Shown: one piece after another, positions 34,525 to 43,827 of the stretch | Numbering within the stretch: position 1 is the stretch's first letter | How the letters are laid out: every line of letters begins with the position of its first letter | NCBI GenBank assembly: GCA_021732025.1 | Contig: JAKFVU010000050.1 | Coordinates: 1-64,000 of the forward strand | Source: Candidatus Obscuribacterales bacterium | GTDB lineage: Bacteria > Cyanobacteriota > Vampirovibrionia > Obscuribacterales > Obscuribacteraceae | Direction: 5' to 3' | DNA length: 64,000 nucleotides | Position numbers and translations under genes: made by a program | The notes under the pieces: model-generated | What the model saw: only the letters and a program-made list of their open reading frames with translations | The model's database searches: none | What the model was told of the DNA's origin: nothing

Positions 34525-35808
34525 CTAGCGGCGCACAAACTCAATTACTTTCTTCTGTTGGTTGATTGTGTATTCGTAGCCTTGCCAGAATGGTTGGCCG
34601 AGTAGTGGCAGTTCATTACTGCCTGTGTTTGATACAGTCACTGGTAGGTCAACGCGATCGATAGGACCAAGCCGCGCTCTTCTGATAGTGAAAGCCTTGG
34701 CCACGCTTTGACCCGTTACCCCGCCAGTGACCATATTTTCGGCATCGTCTGGCACTTGCACACCATATTGATTAGCTTGAGCAGGGCTGTGGAACATGAT
34801 GCCGCAAGCGGAGTTGCCGGTGTCGAACATACACGGATTCGCTTTGCCATTAATTTCAACACTAACAATAATGCGACTGCCGGCCTGTCTGAATGTAAAT
34901 GGGACTTCGTAGGCGTTGCGGTTTGCACCGGTGCTGTAACCACGCTGTTTGAAGTGAATGCGCTTAGCGCCAGGGTCAATTGTGTACTCGAACAATCCAG
35001 CATAGCTTTGTCCAAGTAATGGGTTTGAATGATTAGTTTCAACTACTTGCACCGGCACAGTTCTCTCGACCGGTCCCACTTTTACTTTCATTGGCACCAG
35101 CCATGCTGCCACAGTTCCAGAAGCTGAAGAGCCACCGGCCGCTGAATTCGCTGCTCCCTTCGGTGCCTCGACACCCATTTCTTCTAGTTGGTTCTTTCCT
35201 ATAAACACAGTCGGCGCACCAGTATCGAAGATCATTTTCACTCTGCGACCGTTCAATTCAACGTCTACCCAGACACCGTGGTCGCCAGGAGCACAGTAAA
35301 CATCCCATTCCATCGGAATGCTGCTGTCAAGCTTTGTCGAGCTTGCGGCCGCGGTCATTAGTCCATTACTGGCTGACGATCCAGAAGATGCAGAAGTTGA
35401 AGAAGAACTACCTGCAGATTGCCCACCACCGGCAAAGGACGGATCAATTTGTTTCAGTACGGCTTTGGCGTAGCCGCCCAGTTGATGGTTAGGGGCAAGT
35501 GTGGCAACTTGACGGTAGTAGATTTTCGCTTTGCCCATATTGCCTAAAGCCTGGCAGGCAAGAGCATCATAGTAGAGAGCGTAGACATCTTGCGGATAAA
35601 CAGTGAGATGCTGGTCTAAGAGTTGGCCCGCATCTTTAAAGTTTTTGGCGTTGTACAACTTGATGCCTTGGTCGCGTTTGTTCTCAACGGCTTCGGCACT
35701 AGAGCTAGTTAGACCGACGACGGTGCAGCTGAGTGCTAAGGCCGCACCAATTACCGGTACTGCTTTAGAAAATCTAGCGGCGACCAGCTGAACAATTGTT
35801 TTAATCAT
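34525..35808 (-). CDS. Exported TPR protein with two retropepsin-like aspartic protease domains
   Basis: The protein has 427 residues. A hydrophobic N-terminus (about 15-38, signal or anchor) precedes two TPR-like units (about 45-120, including LYNAKNFKDAGQLLDQHL) and a Ser-rich linker (125-155). Two pepsin-like lobes follow, each with its own DTG: MIFDTGAPTVFIG (about 190) and CMFDTGNSACGIM (about 320), with hydrophobic-hydrophobic-Gly partners (NPLLGQSYAGLFEY and LPLLGQPFWQGYEY). A protein with two such domains could form an active site by itself rather than as a homodimer. The target is unknown and the location is extracytoplasmic. Confidence 0.85.
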   Translation of the reverse strand: MIKTIVQLVAARFSKAVPVIGAALALSCTVVGLTSSSAEAVENKRDQGIKLYNAKNFKDAGQLLDQHLTVYPQDVYALYYDALACQALGNMGKAKIYYRQVATLAPNHQLGGYAKAVLKQIDPSFAGGGQSAGSSSSTSASSGSSASNGLMTAAASSTKLDSSIPMEWDVYCAPGDHGVWVDVELNGRRVKMIFDTGAPTVFIGKNQLEEMGVEAPKGAANSAAGGSSASGTVAAWLVPMKVKVGPVERTVPVQVVETNHSNPLLGQSYAGLFEYTIDPGAKRIHFKQRGYSTGANRNAYEVPFTFRQAGSRIIVSVEINGKANPCMFDTGNSACGIMFHSPAQANQYGVQVPDDAENMVTGGVTGQSVAKAFTIRRARLGPIDRVDLPVTVSNTGSNELPLLGQPFWQGYEYTINQQKKVIEFVRR

Positions 35809-35852
35809 CTGATCGCCTATGCTATTTGAGTGATACTTAGAACTCGACCATT

Positions 35853-37475
35853 TTAGAGAACAGCATTTTCTCTATAGGCGCCCCATACATCTTTCATGGC
35901 GTCGCAAATTTCGCCAAGAGTTGCATAGGCTTCCACAGCTTCCATCAAGAACGGGAATGAATTTTTGCCGTCGCGCATACCTTGTTTGAGGGCAACCAAG
36001 CTATTCTCAACACGGGCGTTATCGCGGCGCTCTTTCAAGGCTTTGATGCGAGCTAACTGTCTTTCTTCGTACTCTAGGCCGATCTTTAGCACTTCAATTT
36101 TAGAGCCAGGAGCTTCTTCTTTGAAGCCGGTAAGGCCGACAAATACCCGTTCTCCAGACTGCATTTTTTGCTCAAACTTGTAGGCTGAGTCAGCTATTTC
36201 TTTCATGAAGTAGCCTTTCTCGATACCAGCAATGACACCACCGAGTTCTTCAATTTCTTTGAAGTATTCGTTAGCGCCGCGCTCCATTTCGTCAGTAAGC
36301 CACTCAACATAGTATGAGCCAGCTAATGGGTCAGACACGTTAGCGACACCAGTTTCAAAAGCAATAATTTGCTGTGTTCGCAAGGCAATGTGAGCTGCTT
36401 TTTCGGTGGGCAGACCAAGCACTTCATCCATCGAATTGGTATGTAGTGATTGTGTGCCACCAAGCACGCCAGCAAGCGCTTCGATAGTGGTGCGAATAAT
36501 ATTGTTTTCTGGTTGAGGAGCTGTCAGGCTGCAACCAGCAGTCTGAGTGTGGAAGCGTAGTTTGAGAGAGCGCTCATCAGTGGCACCATAATGGTCACGC
36601 AAGCGTTTGGCCCAGATTCTACGGGCAGCGCGATACTTAGCAATTTCTTCGAAGAAGTCTATGTGAGCATTGAAGAAGAACGAAAGACGAGGCACGAAAT
36701 CATCGAGCTTAAGACCGGCTTCTAATCCGGCGTCTACGTAAGCAAATCCATCAGCAAGCGTAAATGCTAGTTCTTGAACGGCTGTGGCACCAGCTTCGCG
36801 AATGTGATAGCCCGAAACTGAAATAGTGTTCCATCTTGGAACATTCTCTGTGCAGAAAACCATCATGTCTTGAATGAGCTTGAGAGCTGGACGTGGTGGA
36901 ATCAAATAAGTCTTTTGCGCTGTGTATTCTTTGAAAATGTCATTTTGCAGAGTGCCATTCAAAAGCTTCCAGTCGAAGCCACGCTTGCGAGCATTAGCCA
37001 AGAACATGCAATAGATGATTACGGCTGGACCATTAATGGTCATCGATGTGGAAATTTTGTCGAGAGGAATATCTCTATATAGAATCTCGATGTCTTCGAG
37101 TGAATCAATCGCTGCGCCGCAAACGCCAACTTCACCGTGAGACTTTGGATTGTCTGAATCGAGACCCATCAATGTGGGCAAGTCGAAGGCTGTTGATAAG
37201 CCGGTTTGTCCGGTGGCTAGCAAATACTTGAAGCGGGCATTGGTTTCTTCTGGTCCACCAAATCCAGCAAATTGGCGCATTGTCCACATTTTGCCGCGAT
37301 ACATAGTGTCGTGAATGCCGCGGGTGTAAGGGAACAAGCCGGGATCATTTAGGGCAGCCTTGTAGTCAAAATCTTTGATATCTTCAGGCGTATAAACAGC
37401 CTTAAGAGGAATACCAGAGAGGGTCTCAAAAGTTTTCTCTACTTTCGGTTCTTTCTTACTTAGTTCCTTGACCAT
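35853..37475 (-). CDS. B12-dependent acyl-CoA mutase large subunit
   Basis: The protein has 540 residues from ATG 37475 (GAGGGAAG upstream); a longer frame to 37598 reads into the divergent promoter. It is the catalytic TIM-barrel subunit of the methylmalonyl-CoA mutase group: GLFPYTRGIHDTMYRGKMWTMRQFAGFGGPEETN, TGLSTAFDLPTLMGLDSDNP, ISVSGYHIREAGA and CSLTAPQPENNIIRT. No cobalamin-binding domain is attached and no small subunit lies in the window. Phe in TMRQF replaces the Tyr of methylmalonyl-CoA mutases, as in isobutyryl-CoA mutases, so the substrate may not be methylmalonyl-CoA. Substrate is inference. Confidence 0.9.
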   Translation of the reverse strand: MVKELSKKEPKVEKTFETLSGIPLKAVYTPEDIKDFDYKAALNDPGLFPYTRGIHDTMYRGKMWTMRQFAGFGGPEETNARFKYLLATGQTGLSTAFDLPTLMGLDSDNPKSHGEVGVCGAAIDSLEDIEILYRDIPLDKISTSMTINGPAVIIYCMFLANARKRGFDWKLLNGTLQNDIFKEYTAQKTYLIPPRPALKLIQDMMVFCTENVPRWNTISVSGYHIREAGATAVQELAFTLADGFAYVDAGLEAGLKLDDFVPRLSFFFNAHIDFFEEIAKYRAARRIWAKRLRDHYGATDERSLKLRFHTQTAGCSLTAPQPENNIIRTTIEALAGVLGGTQSLHTNSMDEVLGLPTEKAAHIALRTQQIIAFETGVANVSDPLAGSYYVEWLTDEMERGANEYFKEIEELGGVIAGIEKGYFMKEIADSAYKFEQKMQSGERVFVGLTGFKEEAPGSKIEVLKIGLEYEERQLARIKALKERRDNARVENSLVALKQGMRDGKNSFPFLMEAVEAYATLGEICDAMKDVWGAYRENAVL

Positions 37476-37598
37476 GAACTTCCCTCTTTGTTTTGCAATT
37501 AAGCTATTATTGCCGCTCAGCCGCTCTTTAGCCGCATATGCAGTAATTCTTTCATAAATTCTCTCATAATTCATTCTTGAGCAAAGGGGAAAATTCAA

Positions 37599-39353
37599 AT
37601 GACCACCACCGCCGGCCCTTCTACTGGCACTTCTAAAGATATTTCTTCTGGAGCTGAGTTAGTCAAAGCCATTCTTGCGTCAGAGCAGGCGATTACTGTG
37701 CGCGCCCCCCACGGCGACAAACTCGTGACTAAGGGCTGGGTGCAAGAAGCTGCTCTGCGGATGCTGCTCAATAACCTCGACCCTGATGTGGCCGAGCGTC
37801 CAAATGATCTAGTTGTTTATGGTGGCTCAGGAAAGGCCGCTCGCAATTGGCCCTGTTTCAAAGCGATAGTGAAAGCTTTGGTTGGTCTTGAAAATGATGA
37901 AACTTTGCTAATTCAGTCAGGCAAGCCAGTAGGAATTTTCAAAAGTCATCTCAATGCCCCTCGGGTGTTGATCGCCAATTCCAATCTTGTTGGACATTGG
38001 GCCACTTGGGAGCATTTCCGCGAACTCGATAAAAAAGGTCTGATGATGTTTGGTCAGATGACCGCAGGCTCATGGATTTACATTGGTACTCAAGGCATTT
38101 TGCAAGGTACTTATGAGACTTTTGCCTCGCTGGCGCGCAAGCATTTTGGTGGCACTCTCAAAGGTCGCATTGTTCTTACGTCTGGTCTTGGTGGCATGGG
38201 AGGGGCTCAACCTCTAGCTGTGACCATGAACGAAGGCGTTGCTCTGTGTATTGAGGCAGACCAGACAAGAATCGCAAGACGCTTAGAAACAGCCTATCTT
38301 GATGTACAGGCAAATGATTTGGAACATGCTTTGACTCTAGCTAAAACAGCTAAAGAAAAGGGCGAAGCTGTATCAATTGGTCTTTGTGGTAACGCTGCCG
38401 ACCTCCTGCCTCGTATGCTCGAAATTGGCTTCCTTCCTGATGTTGTCACTGATCAAACTTCGGCTCACGACCCGCTTAATGGCTACATTCCACTCGCCAA
38501 AGACGGCAAGCCAATGTCTATTGCCGACGCCACTAGTTTGCGTGCGAGCGATACTGCTGCTTATCTGCAATTGGCTGATAGCGCCATTGTTACCCACGTA
38601 AAAGCGATGCTCGAATTGCAAAAACGTGGTGCCATTACTTTTGATTATGGCAACAACATTCGCCAAGAAGCCTTCAACCATGGCGTTAAAGATGCCTTTG
38701 ATTTTCCTGGATTTGTCCCTGCATTTATTCGCCCACTCTTCTGCGAAGGTAAAGGGCCATTCCGTTGGGCCGCTCTCTCTGGCGATCCACAAGACATCGC
38801 AGTGATAGACAAAGCCATTCTCTCTAACTTTGCCGACAATATCGAACTCTGCCGCTGGATCAAATTGGCTGCTGAGCGCGTTAAGTTCCAAGGCCTTCCT
38901 GCCCGAATCTGCTGGCTCGGCTATGGCGATCGCCTGAAAATGGGCCTGATCATGAATGATTTGGTGGCATCAGGCAAAGTAAAAGCACCAATTGTTATTG
39001 GTCGCGATCACCTTGATTCTGGCTCAGTGGCTTCACCTAACCGTGAGACCGAGGCCATGAAAGACGGCTCCGACGCTGTGGCAGACTGGGTTTACTTAAA
39101 TGCCATGATCAACGCTGTGGGTGGAGCTAGTTGGGTTTCACTTCACCATGGCGGTGGAGTTGGCATGGGTTATTCGCTTCATTCTGGACAGGTGATAGTT
39201 GCTGACGGCACCCCTGAAGCAGCTGAACGTCTCACTCGCGTGCTCACAACTGATCCGGGCATGGGGGTGATTCGTCACGTGGACGCTGGTTACGATGAAG
39301 CTCTCGATTTTGCTGCTGGTACAGATATCCGCATACCTATGCAAGAGATCTAG
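37599..39353 (+). CDS. hutU: Urocanate hydratase
   Basis: The protein has 584 residues (family about 555). It converts urocanate to imidazolone propionate in histidine degradation. NAD-binding and catalytic landmarks are present: [76 protein letters not shown] and the [18 protein letters not shown] and [13 protein letters not shown] blocks. A 22-residue N-terminal extension is not typical. AGGGGAA precedes the ATG. No other hut gene lies nearby; the divergent mutase may share its promoter region. The C-terminus ends inside a 14-bp repeat array. Confidence 0.96.
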   Translation: MTTTAGPSTGTSKDISSGAELVKAILASEQAITVRAPHGDKLVTKGWVQEAALRMLLNNLDPDVAERPNDLVVYGGSGKAARNWPCFKAIVKALVGLENDETLLIQSGKPVGIFKSHLNAPRVLIANSNLVGHWATWEHFRELDKKGLMMFGQMTAGSWIYIGTQGILQGTYETFASLARKHFGGTLKGRIVLTSGLGGMGGAQPLAVTMNEGVALCIEADQTRIARRLETAYLDVQANDLEHALTLAKTAKEKGEAVSIGLCGNAADLLPRMLEIGFLPDVVTDQTSAHDPLNGYIPLAKDGKPMSIADATSLRASDTAAYLQLADSAIVTHVKAMLELQKRGAITFDYGNNIRQEAFNHGVKDAFDFPGFVPAFIRPLFCEGKGPFRWAALSGDPQDIAVIDKAILSNFADNIELCRWIKLAAERVKFQGLPARICWLGYGDRLKMGLIMNDLVASGKVKAPIVIGRDHLDSGSVASPNRETEAMKDGSDAVADWVYLNAMINAVGGASWVSLHHGGGVGMGYSLHSGQVIVADGTPEAAERLTRVLTTDPGMGVIRHVDAGYDEALDFAAGTDIRIPMQEI

Positions 39354-39388
39354 TTCAAGGGATCTAGTGCAAGAGATTTAGTGCCTAA
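39347..39388. repeat. Three tandem 14-bp repeats at the hutU end
   Basis: The units GATCTAGTTCAAGG, GATCTAGTGCAAGA and GATTTAGTGCCTAA run in tandem. The first contains the hutU stop codon, so the array probably shifted or supplied the gene end. Confidence 0.6.
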
Positions 39389-39499
39389 AGTGAAAAATTG
39401 ATTAGATTTTTTTGGTAACGCCTTTCTCTTTTGCTTTGGCGCATCCGCTATCATTGTCAGGTGGTACTTCTATACCCTTGTCGCAGATAATAGAGATTC

Positions 39500-40756
39500 A
39501 TGGCCCGTATCGTTCAAAAGTTCGGTGGCACTTCAGTCGCAGACGTAAATAAGATTCGCAAGGCTGCTGAAATAGTGGTGAAAGCCGCTAGCGAAGGCCA
39601 TGAGATCACCACCGTGGTCTCTGCTATGGGTCACACTACCGATCATCTAATATCGTTGGCCGAGCAAATTACTCCAACTTCCGGTGAGCGCAATCCCCGT
39701 GAAATGGACATGCTCTTAGCCACTGGTGAGCAAGTCTCTATCGCCTTGATGACCATGGCCATTCAAACTATGGGACATGAAGCCAAGTCTTTCACCGGCG
39801 CTCAAGCCGGAATCATTACCGAGAGTCGCCACGGCGTCGCCAAGATTCAAGAGATGCGCACAGATCGCTTAGAGTCGTCTCTTGCCCGGGGCGAAATTGC
39901 AGTTGTAGCTGGGTTTCAAGGCGTGACTGAAAACGAAGAGTTGACCACCCTCGGACGCGGCGGGTCAGATACTACTGCTGTGGCACTTGCTGCTGCTTTG
40001 GGCGCCGATCGCTGCGACATTTATACTGATGTAAGAGGAGTTTATACAGCTGACCCGCGAATAATTTCAGATGCCAGAAAACTGCCATCGGTCAGCTACG
40101 AAGAGATGTTAGAACTTGCTGCCACGGGAGCACAGGTGATGAATGCTAGATCGGTAGAACTTGCCATGGACAATCAAGTACCAATTAGAGTGCGCTCCAC
40201 ATTTGTGCCAGAAGACGTCGGCACCTTAATTACTCACCGCGTAGTCTCGCCTGAATACACCATCGCTGGCATTTCTTGCGATATGAATTCGGCCAGCATT
40301 ACCCTCAAAAGTTTAGATAATGCCAACGAAACAAAACCATTGGAAGGAATATCGGCGCTCTTCACCCGCTTGCAAGAGCTCGGCATTCAAACTGACATGG
40401 TGATGGTTTTGAAGCATGAGGATGAACCGTCTCAAGAGTTAGTGTTCACAGTCGAAAAGTCTGCCTTGCCTCGTGTTCAGCAACTGATCGAATCGTTGGC
40501 ATTGAGTTTGGGCAATCCTCTTATGCAAGTAGAGACCGATATCGCTAAAGTTTCAGTTGTTGGTCGCCGCCTTACTAATAGGCCTGAAGTCGTGGCTGGT
40601 GTATTTGAAGTCCTCAACACTGCCGATATTCCGGTACATATGGTTGCGACAGGTGACATGCGCATGAGTGTTATCACTTCTGCCAAACACGGCAGAGAGG
40701 CTGTGAGATTGATTCATCAGCGCTTCAACCTTTCTGATGGTTCCATCACAGTTTAG
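39500..40756 (+). CDS. lysC: Aspartate kinase
   Basis: The protein has 418 residues. It phosphorylates aspartate, the entry to lysine, threonine, methionine and diaminopimelate synthesis. The kinase part opens with IVQKFGGTSVADV and has GFQGVTENEELTTLGRGGSDTTAVALA and DIYTDVRGVYTADPR. The C-terminal third holds two ACT domains (ITLKSLDN and KVSVVGRRLTNRPEVVAGVFEVL) for feedback control by lysine or threonine. The length fits the monofunctional class. It is monocistronic or leads the following unknown gene (70-base gap). Confidence 0.96.
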   Translation: MARIVQKFGGTSVADVNKIRKAAEIVVKAASEGHEITTVVSAMGHTTDHLISLAEQITPTSGERNPREMDMLLATGEQVSIALMTMAIQTMGHEAKSFTGAQAGIITESRHGVAKIQEMRTDRLESSLARGEIAVVAGFQGVTENEELTTLGRGGSDTTAVALAAALGADRCDIYTDVRGVYTADPRIISDARKLPSVSYEEMLELAATGAQVMNARSVELAMDNQVPIRVRSTFVPEDVGTLITHRVVSPEYTIAGISCDMNSASITLKSLDNANETKPLEGISALFTRLQELGIQTDMVMVLKHEDEPSQELVFTVEKSALPRVQQLIESLALSLGNPLMQVETDIAKVSVVGRRLTNRPEVVAGVFEVLNTADIPVHMVATGDMRMSVITSAKHGREAVRLIHQRFNLSDGSITV

Positions 40757-40825
40757 TTAGACGCTAGTCACTGCACAAATACGAATATTAATAAGAATAC
40801 GAGTACGAGCCCGAGAGATAGATAA

Positions 40826-41185
40826 ATGGCCGGTTTAGACAACATTTTCAATAAAGTCAAAGAAGCGACTAAACAAGCCGCAGATCAGACCAATCGTGCT
40901 GCTAAAGCCGCCAAGTTGAAGATGACAGTGATGTCGCTCACTTCAGAGAAAACCCAACATCTGCAAACCATTGGCCAACGTACCTATACGTTGTTCTTTG
41001 AAAATTCCACAATTGACGGCCGTGTTCTGCAAGAGAAAATTCAAGAAGAGCTCACTCAAATTGCCCGCATAGGCACACGCATTGCTGAACTAGAAGCTGA
41101 AATTTCAGATATCCAAACCAACCAGCATGTTGACATCGCTGACGTCACCTTGAAAAATACTGACCCAGAAGCAACTGAGAAGTAA
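40826..41185 (+). CDS. Small helical coiled-coil protein of unknown function
   Basis: The protein has 119 residues, entirely helical by pattern. An amphipathic segment (2-40, VKEATKQAADQTNRAAKAAKL) resembles apolipoprotein-like or YtxH-like stretches. A second helix pair with heptad pattern (QEKIQEELTQIARIGTRIAELEAEIS) indicates a coiled coil. No signal peptide. It lies two bases before the next TPR gene on the same strand, so they are co-transcribed. Function is unknown. Confidence 0.6.
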   Translation: MAGLDNIFNKVKEATKQAADQTNRAAKAAKLKMTVMSLTSEKTQHLQTIGQRTYTLFFENSTIDGRVLQEKIQEELTQIARIGTRIAELEAEISDIQTNQHVDIADVTLKNTDPEATEK

Positions 41186-41187
41186 GC

Positions 41188-41874
41188 ATGACTATGACTA
41201 AGAGACTAAGCTCTATTTTCGCTCTGGCTGCCATTTTAGCGGTCACTGCCAATTGTCAGGCGGTTAGTGCAGACACAATTTCTCCGCAAATTAACGATGA
41301 CGATGCTACTTCTTATTCTCGAGAGCCAGCTAATGCTGCCTTCTTTGGCAAGGGCATCAGTGGTCGCATGTCAGAAGCTTCGTACATGCGCTTTGGTGGC
41401 GAACAGGCTTTGGTTGAAGGTAATTTCAAAGAGGCTTACAGAAAGCTATCTAAGGCCGTGCAGTTTGACCCAGGCGACCCCACAGGCCATGTGCTGCTGG
41501 CGCGCTCAATGACCGGTATCTTGCGCAAGTCGAAAGACACTGAAATTGATAAAGCGCTTCTCGACCGTACCATTCGCGAATGGAGAATGATTGAAAGACA
41601 CGACGTAGATATCAGCGAGCAATTCGAAGCTCGTGCCAATCTGCGCAAATTGAGTAAGGTAGTCAAGTTATTAAAAGAGCGCGAAAAAGCGCTTGCCTTA
41701 GCTCGGTCTAATGAAGAAAAACCGCAAATAGCGGATAAAGTTCCTACAACGGGGTCGAAAGGCAACGGTGTGGTCTCTGATGAACTCCCGGCAGAGCTTT
41801 CGAGCGAAGCCAAGGGGAAGGCTCAGGTTGCCCAAAAAGCGCCTAAGTTGGATGGTTCAGAAGAGATTAGGTAA
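41188..41874 (+). CDS. Exported TPR-like protein
   Basis: The protein has 228 residues. A signal peptide (about 1-27, cleavage near VSA) is followed by a degenerate TPR region (about 70-165) with EQALVEGNFKEAYRKLSKAVQFDPGDPTGHVLLARSM as the clearest unit. The C-terminal 60 residues are Lys/Glu/Ala-rich and probably disordered. It is co-transcribed with the small coiled-coil gene 2 bases upstream. A periplasmic scaffold is inferred; no partner is evident. Confidence 0.7.
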   Translation: MTMTKRLSSIFALAAILAVTANCQAVSADTISPQINDDDATSYSREPANAAFFGKGISGRMSEASYMRFGGEQALVEGNFKEAYRKLSKAVQFDPGDPTGHVLLARSMTGILRKSKDTEIDKALLDRTIREWRMIERHDVDISEQFEARANLRKLSKVVKLLKEREKALALARSNEEKPQIADKVPTTGSKGNGVVSDELPAELSSEAKGKAQVAQKAPKLDGSEEIR

Positions 41875-41905
41875 AGACTGCTTAAGGCATCTTTGCTAAA
41901 TGGAC

Positions 41906-41938
41906 TTGGCTATGGTTTCAAACGTAAAACCATGCCAA
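41906..41938 (+). promoter_or_regulatory. Hairpin in the leader of the RRM gene
   Basis: TTGGC and ATGGTTT (one bulged T between them) pair with AAACCAT and GCCAA around an 8-base loop, giving a 12-bp stem about 70 bases before the start codon. No T run follows, so it is not a terminator; it may regulate the RNA-binding protein mRNA. Confidence 0.45.
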
Positions 41939-42008
41939 ACTAGTACAGTACAAAAGGACCAATTGTCTCGATAAACTGAGATTTTGCGGTCGTAAGAGGA
42001 AAATTGAC

Positions 42009-42296
42009 GTGAATAACAAATTGTTTGTAGGAAACCTTTCATTCAAAACTACACAGCAAGATCTTCAAGATCTTTTTGCTGAGTACGGCGAAGTTGTATC
42101 AGTAGCGATCCCAACCGATCGTGAGACTGGCAGACAACGTGGTTTCGCTTTCGTAGAAATGGCGACCCAAGCCCAAGCTGAAGCTGCAATTAAAGCTCTC
42201 AACGGACGTGAAGTTGATGGCAGACAAATCGCAGTTAACGTTTCCCAGCCTAAGTCCCGCGATGGCGGCGGCGGTGGCGGCAGAGGCCGTTATTAA
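42009..42296 (+). CDS. RRM-type RNA-binding protein
   Basis: The protein has 95 residues from GTG 42009, preceded by GAGGAAAA. It contains one RNA-recognition motif: RNP2 is LFVGNLSF and RNP1 is RGFAFVEM, with conserved aromatic residues for RNA contact. The tail is short and Gly-rich with a final Arg-Gly (GGGGGGRGRY). Cyanobacterial Rbp proteins share this layout and are often cold- or stress-induced; that role is inferred here. A terminator hairpin follows and a leader hairpin precedes it. Confidence 0.94.
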   Translation: MNNKLFVGNLSFKTTQQDLQDLFAEYGEVVSVAIPTDRETGRQRGFAFVEMATQAQAEAAIKALNGREVDGRQIAVNVSQPKSRDGGGGGGRGRY

Positions 42297-42371
42297 ATTG
42301 CAGCCCGTGTGTCGTCTTTAGTGGTTTTCCTCTAAAGTACTAACCAGTATGCAAGCTTAAAAGCTAATATA

Positions 42372-42408
42372 AATGCCCTATCGGTTTACCGGTGGGGCAT
42401 TATATTTT
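42372..42408 (+). terminator. Terminator after the RRM gene
   Basis: A 13-bp stem (AATGCCCTATCGG with CCGGTGGGGCATT, two G-U pairs, TTTA loop, 42372-42401) is followed by ATATTTTG. It rules out a folP start inside it. Confidence 0.75.
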
Positions 42409-42427
42409 GCAGCAAAGAGTAGAGAGT

Positions 42428-43252
42428 TTGAAAATTCGCAACCAGTGCCTCGATTTTGGCACGCGCACATTTATCATGGCCATACTCAACGTCACTCCTG
42501 ATTCATTTTCAGGTGATGGCGAAATGTCTGTAGATAAAGCTGTGGCGCAAGCGCTTGAACAAATTAGAGTGGGTGCCGACTTAGTTGACATTGGTGGGCA
42601 ATCGACTAGACCTGGTCATCTGGCAATTAGTGAAGAAGAAGAAGCTGAGCGTATTTTGCCTGTTATCGAAAGACTGCGTTCTCAAACTGATGCCATTATT
42701 TCTGTTGATACATACAGCCCAAAAGTTTTGCACGCAGCATTAGATGCCGGCGGAGATTTGCTCAACTCTATTTGGGGGCTTGAAAATGGACTGCTAGAAG
42801 CCCTTCGCGAGCGTAAGTGCCCAGCGGTAATCATGCACAATAAGGCAGTGGCAGAATATTCTATGCCAGTAGCTGAGGAAGTTTGTGCCTATCTCAAAGC
42901 TGCAGCCAAAGACGCTCTTGCTTGTGGTCTGTTGCCCTCAGAAATAATTCTGGATCCAGGAATTGGCTTTGGTAAGACTGCCGAGCATAACTTGGAGATG
43001 CTGGCGAATTTAAAGCAACTTACTACTCTTGGGTTTCCTACGCTTCTTGGCTCTTCACGCAAATCTACGATTGGCAAATTAACTGGCAAGGTCGCAACTG
43101 AAAGAATTTTTGGCACAGCAGCCACTGTTGCCCTCGGTATTGAATCTGGTATCGACATTGTGCGTGTGCATGATGTCGCCGAAATACTAGATGTCGTGAA
43201 AGTATCTGATGCTATTGTGCGTGGTTGGCGGCCTTCCGATTGGAAAATTTAG
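42428..43252 (+). CDS. folP: Dihydropteroate synthase
   Basis: The protein has 274 residues from TTG 42428. An upstream GTG at 42392 lies inside the RRM terminator stem and is unlikely. It joins 4-aminobenzoate to dihydropterin pyrophosphate in folate synthesis. Diagnostic segments are IMAILNVTPDSFSGDGE, GADLVDIGGQSTRPG, IILDPGIGFGKTAEHNLEML and LLGSSRKSTIG. The initiation codon is uncertain. folK follows after 2 bases, so the two form an operon ending at the terminator at 43705-43741. Confidence 0.94.
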   Translation: MKIRNQCLDFGTRTFIMAILNVTPDSFSGDGEMSVDKAVAQALEQIRVGADLVDIGGQSTRPGHLAISEEEEAERILPVIERLRSQTDAIISVDTYSPKVLHAALDAGGDLLNSIWGLENGLLEALRERKCPAVIMHNKAVAEYSMPVAEEVCAYLKAAAKDALACGLLPSEIILDPGIGFGKTAEHNLEMLANLKQLTTLGFPTLLGSSRKSTIGKLTGKVATERIFGTAATVALGIESGIDIVRVHDVAEILDVVKVSDAIVRGWRPSDWKI

Positions 43253-43254
43253 TA

Positions 43255-43719
43255 ATGGCAAAGGCTTATATTGGAATTGGCTCAAATATTGGCGATGCCA
43301 TTTGCAATGTTAATGAGGCCATAGCTCGACTTGGCGATCTAGGAGTTGTGGTAAAAGAATCTAGTTTGTATGCCACCAAGCCGTGGGGCGTACTTGACCA
43401 AGCTGATTTCATCAATGCTGTCGTTGCTCTTGAAACCAAGCTTGAGCCTCGTCAGCTGCTTGACGGACTGCTAAGCATTGAACGTTCTATGGGAAGAGAG
43501 CGCTTGATTCGCTGGGGGCCGCGCATAATCGATTTGGATATTTTGACTTTTGCTGATCTTATTGTCACTGAAGATGGTCTTACTATTCCTCACCCCCATA
43601 TGAATGAAAGAGCCTTCGTCTTGATACCACTGGCGGAGATTGATGATCACTTTGCCCCGTCTTTGAGATTACTGCCAGAAGAGACTCTGCGCGAAGTAAG
43701 AAAATGTCCGGCCCAATAA
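43255..43719 (+). CDS. folK: 2-amino-4-hydroxy-6-hydroxymethyldihydropteridine pyrophosphokinase
   Basis: The protein has 154 residues from ATG 43255, two bases after the folP stop; an upstream in-frame codon inside folP is less likely. It supplies the substrate for FolP by pyrophosphoryl transfer. Motifs are AYIGIGSNIGD at the N-terminus, PWGVLDQADFINAVVAL, RWGPRIIDLDILTF (Asp pair for Mg) and IPHPHMNERAFVLIPL. Length is normal. The stop lies within a terminator hairpin. Confidence 0.96.
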   Translation: MAKAYIGIGSNIGDAICNVNEAIARLGDLGVVVKESSLYATKPWGVLDQADFINAVVALETKLEPRQLLDGLLSIERSMGRERLIRWGPRIIDLDILTFADLIVTEDGLTIPHPHMNERAFVLIPLAEIDDHFAPSLRLLPEETLREVRKCPAQ

Positions 43720-43741
43720 AATAGAGCCGGACACTTTTTTT
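43705..43741 (+). terminator. Rho-independent terminator after folK
   Basis: TGTCCGGC (43705-43712) pairs with GCCGGACA (43726-43733), 13-base loop, followed by CTTTTTTT. It overlaps the last codons of folK. Confidence 0.85.
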
Positions 43742-43759
43742 CTTAGTGCGTTATTTGTC

Positions 43760-43823
43760 TTCGAACTTGTAGGCTCCTCCGTCCTTCGAACCTGTAGGCT
43801 CCTCCCAACCTGTAGATTCCTTC
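43760..43823. repeat. Short direct repeats between folK and the VIT-like gene
   Basis: TTCGAACTTGTAGGCTCCTC (43760-43779) recurs as TTCGAACCTGTAGGCTCCTC (43785-43804), with a partial third copy AACCTGTAGATTCC (43807-43820). It ends at the stop codon of the minus-strand gene. Confidence 0.65.
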
Positions 43824-43827
43824 TAAC

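Noticed and set aside
36870-37231. Plus-strand frames inside the acyl-CoA mutase gene
   Set aside because: They are antisense to clear enzyme motifs and lack start signals.
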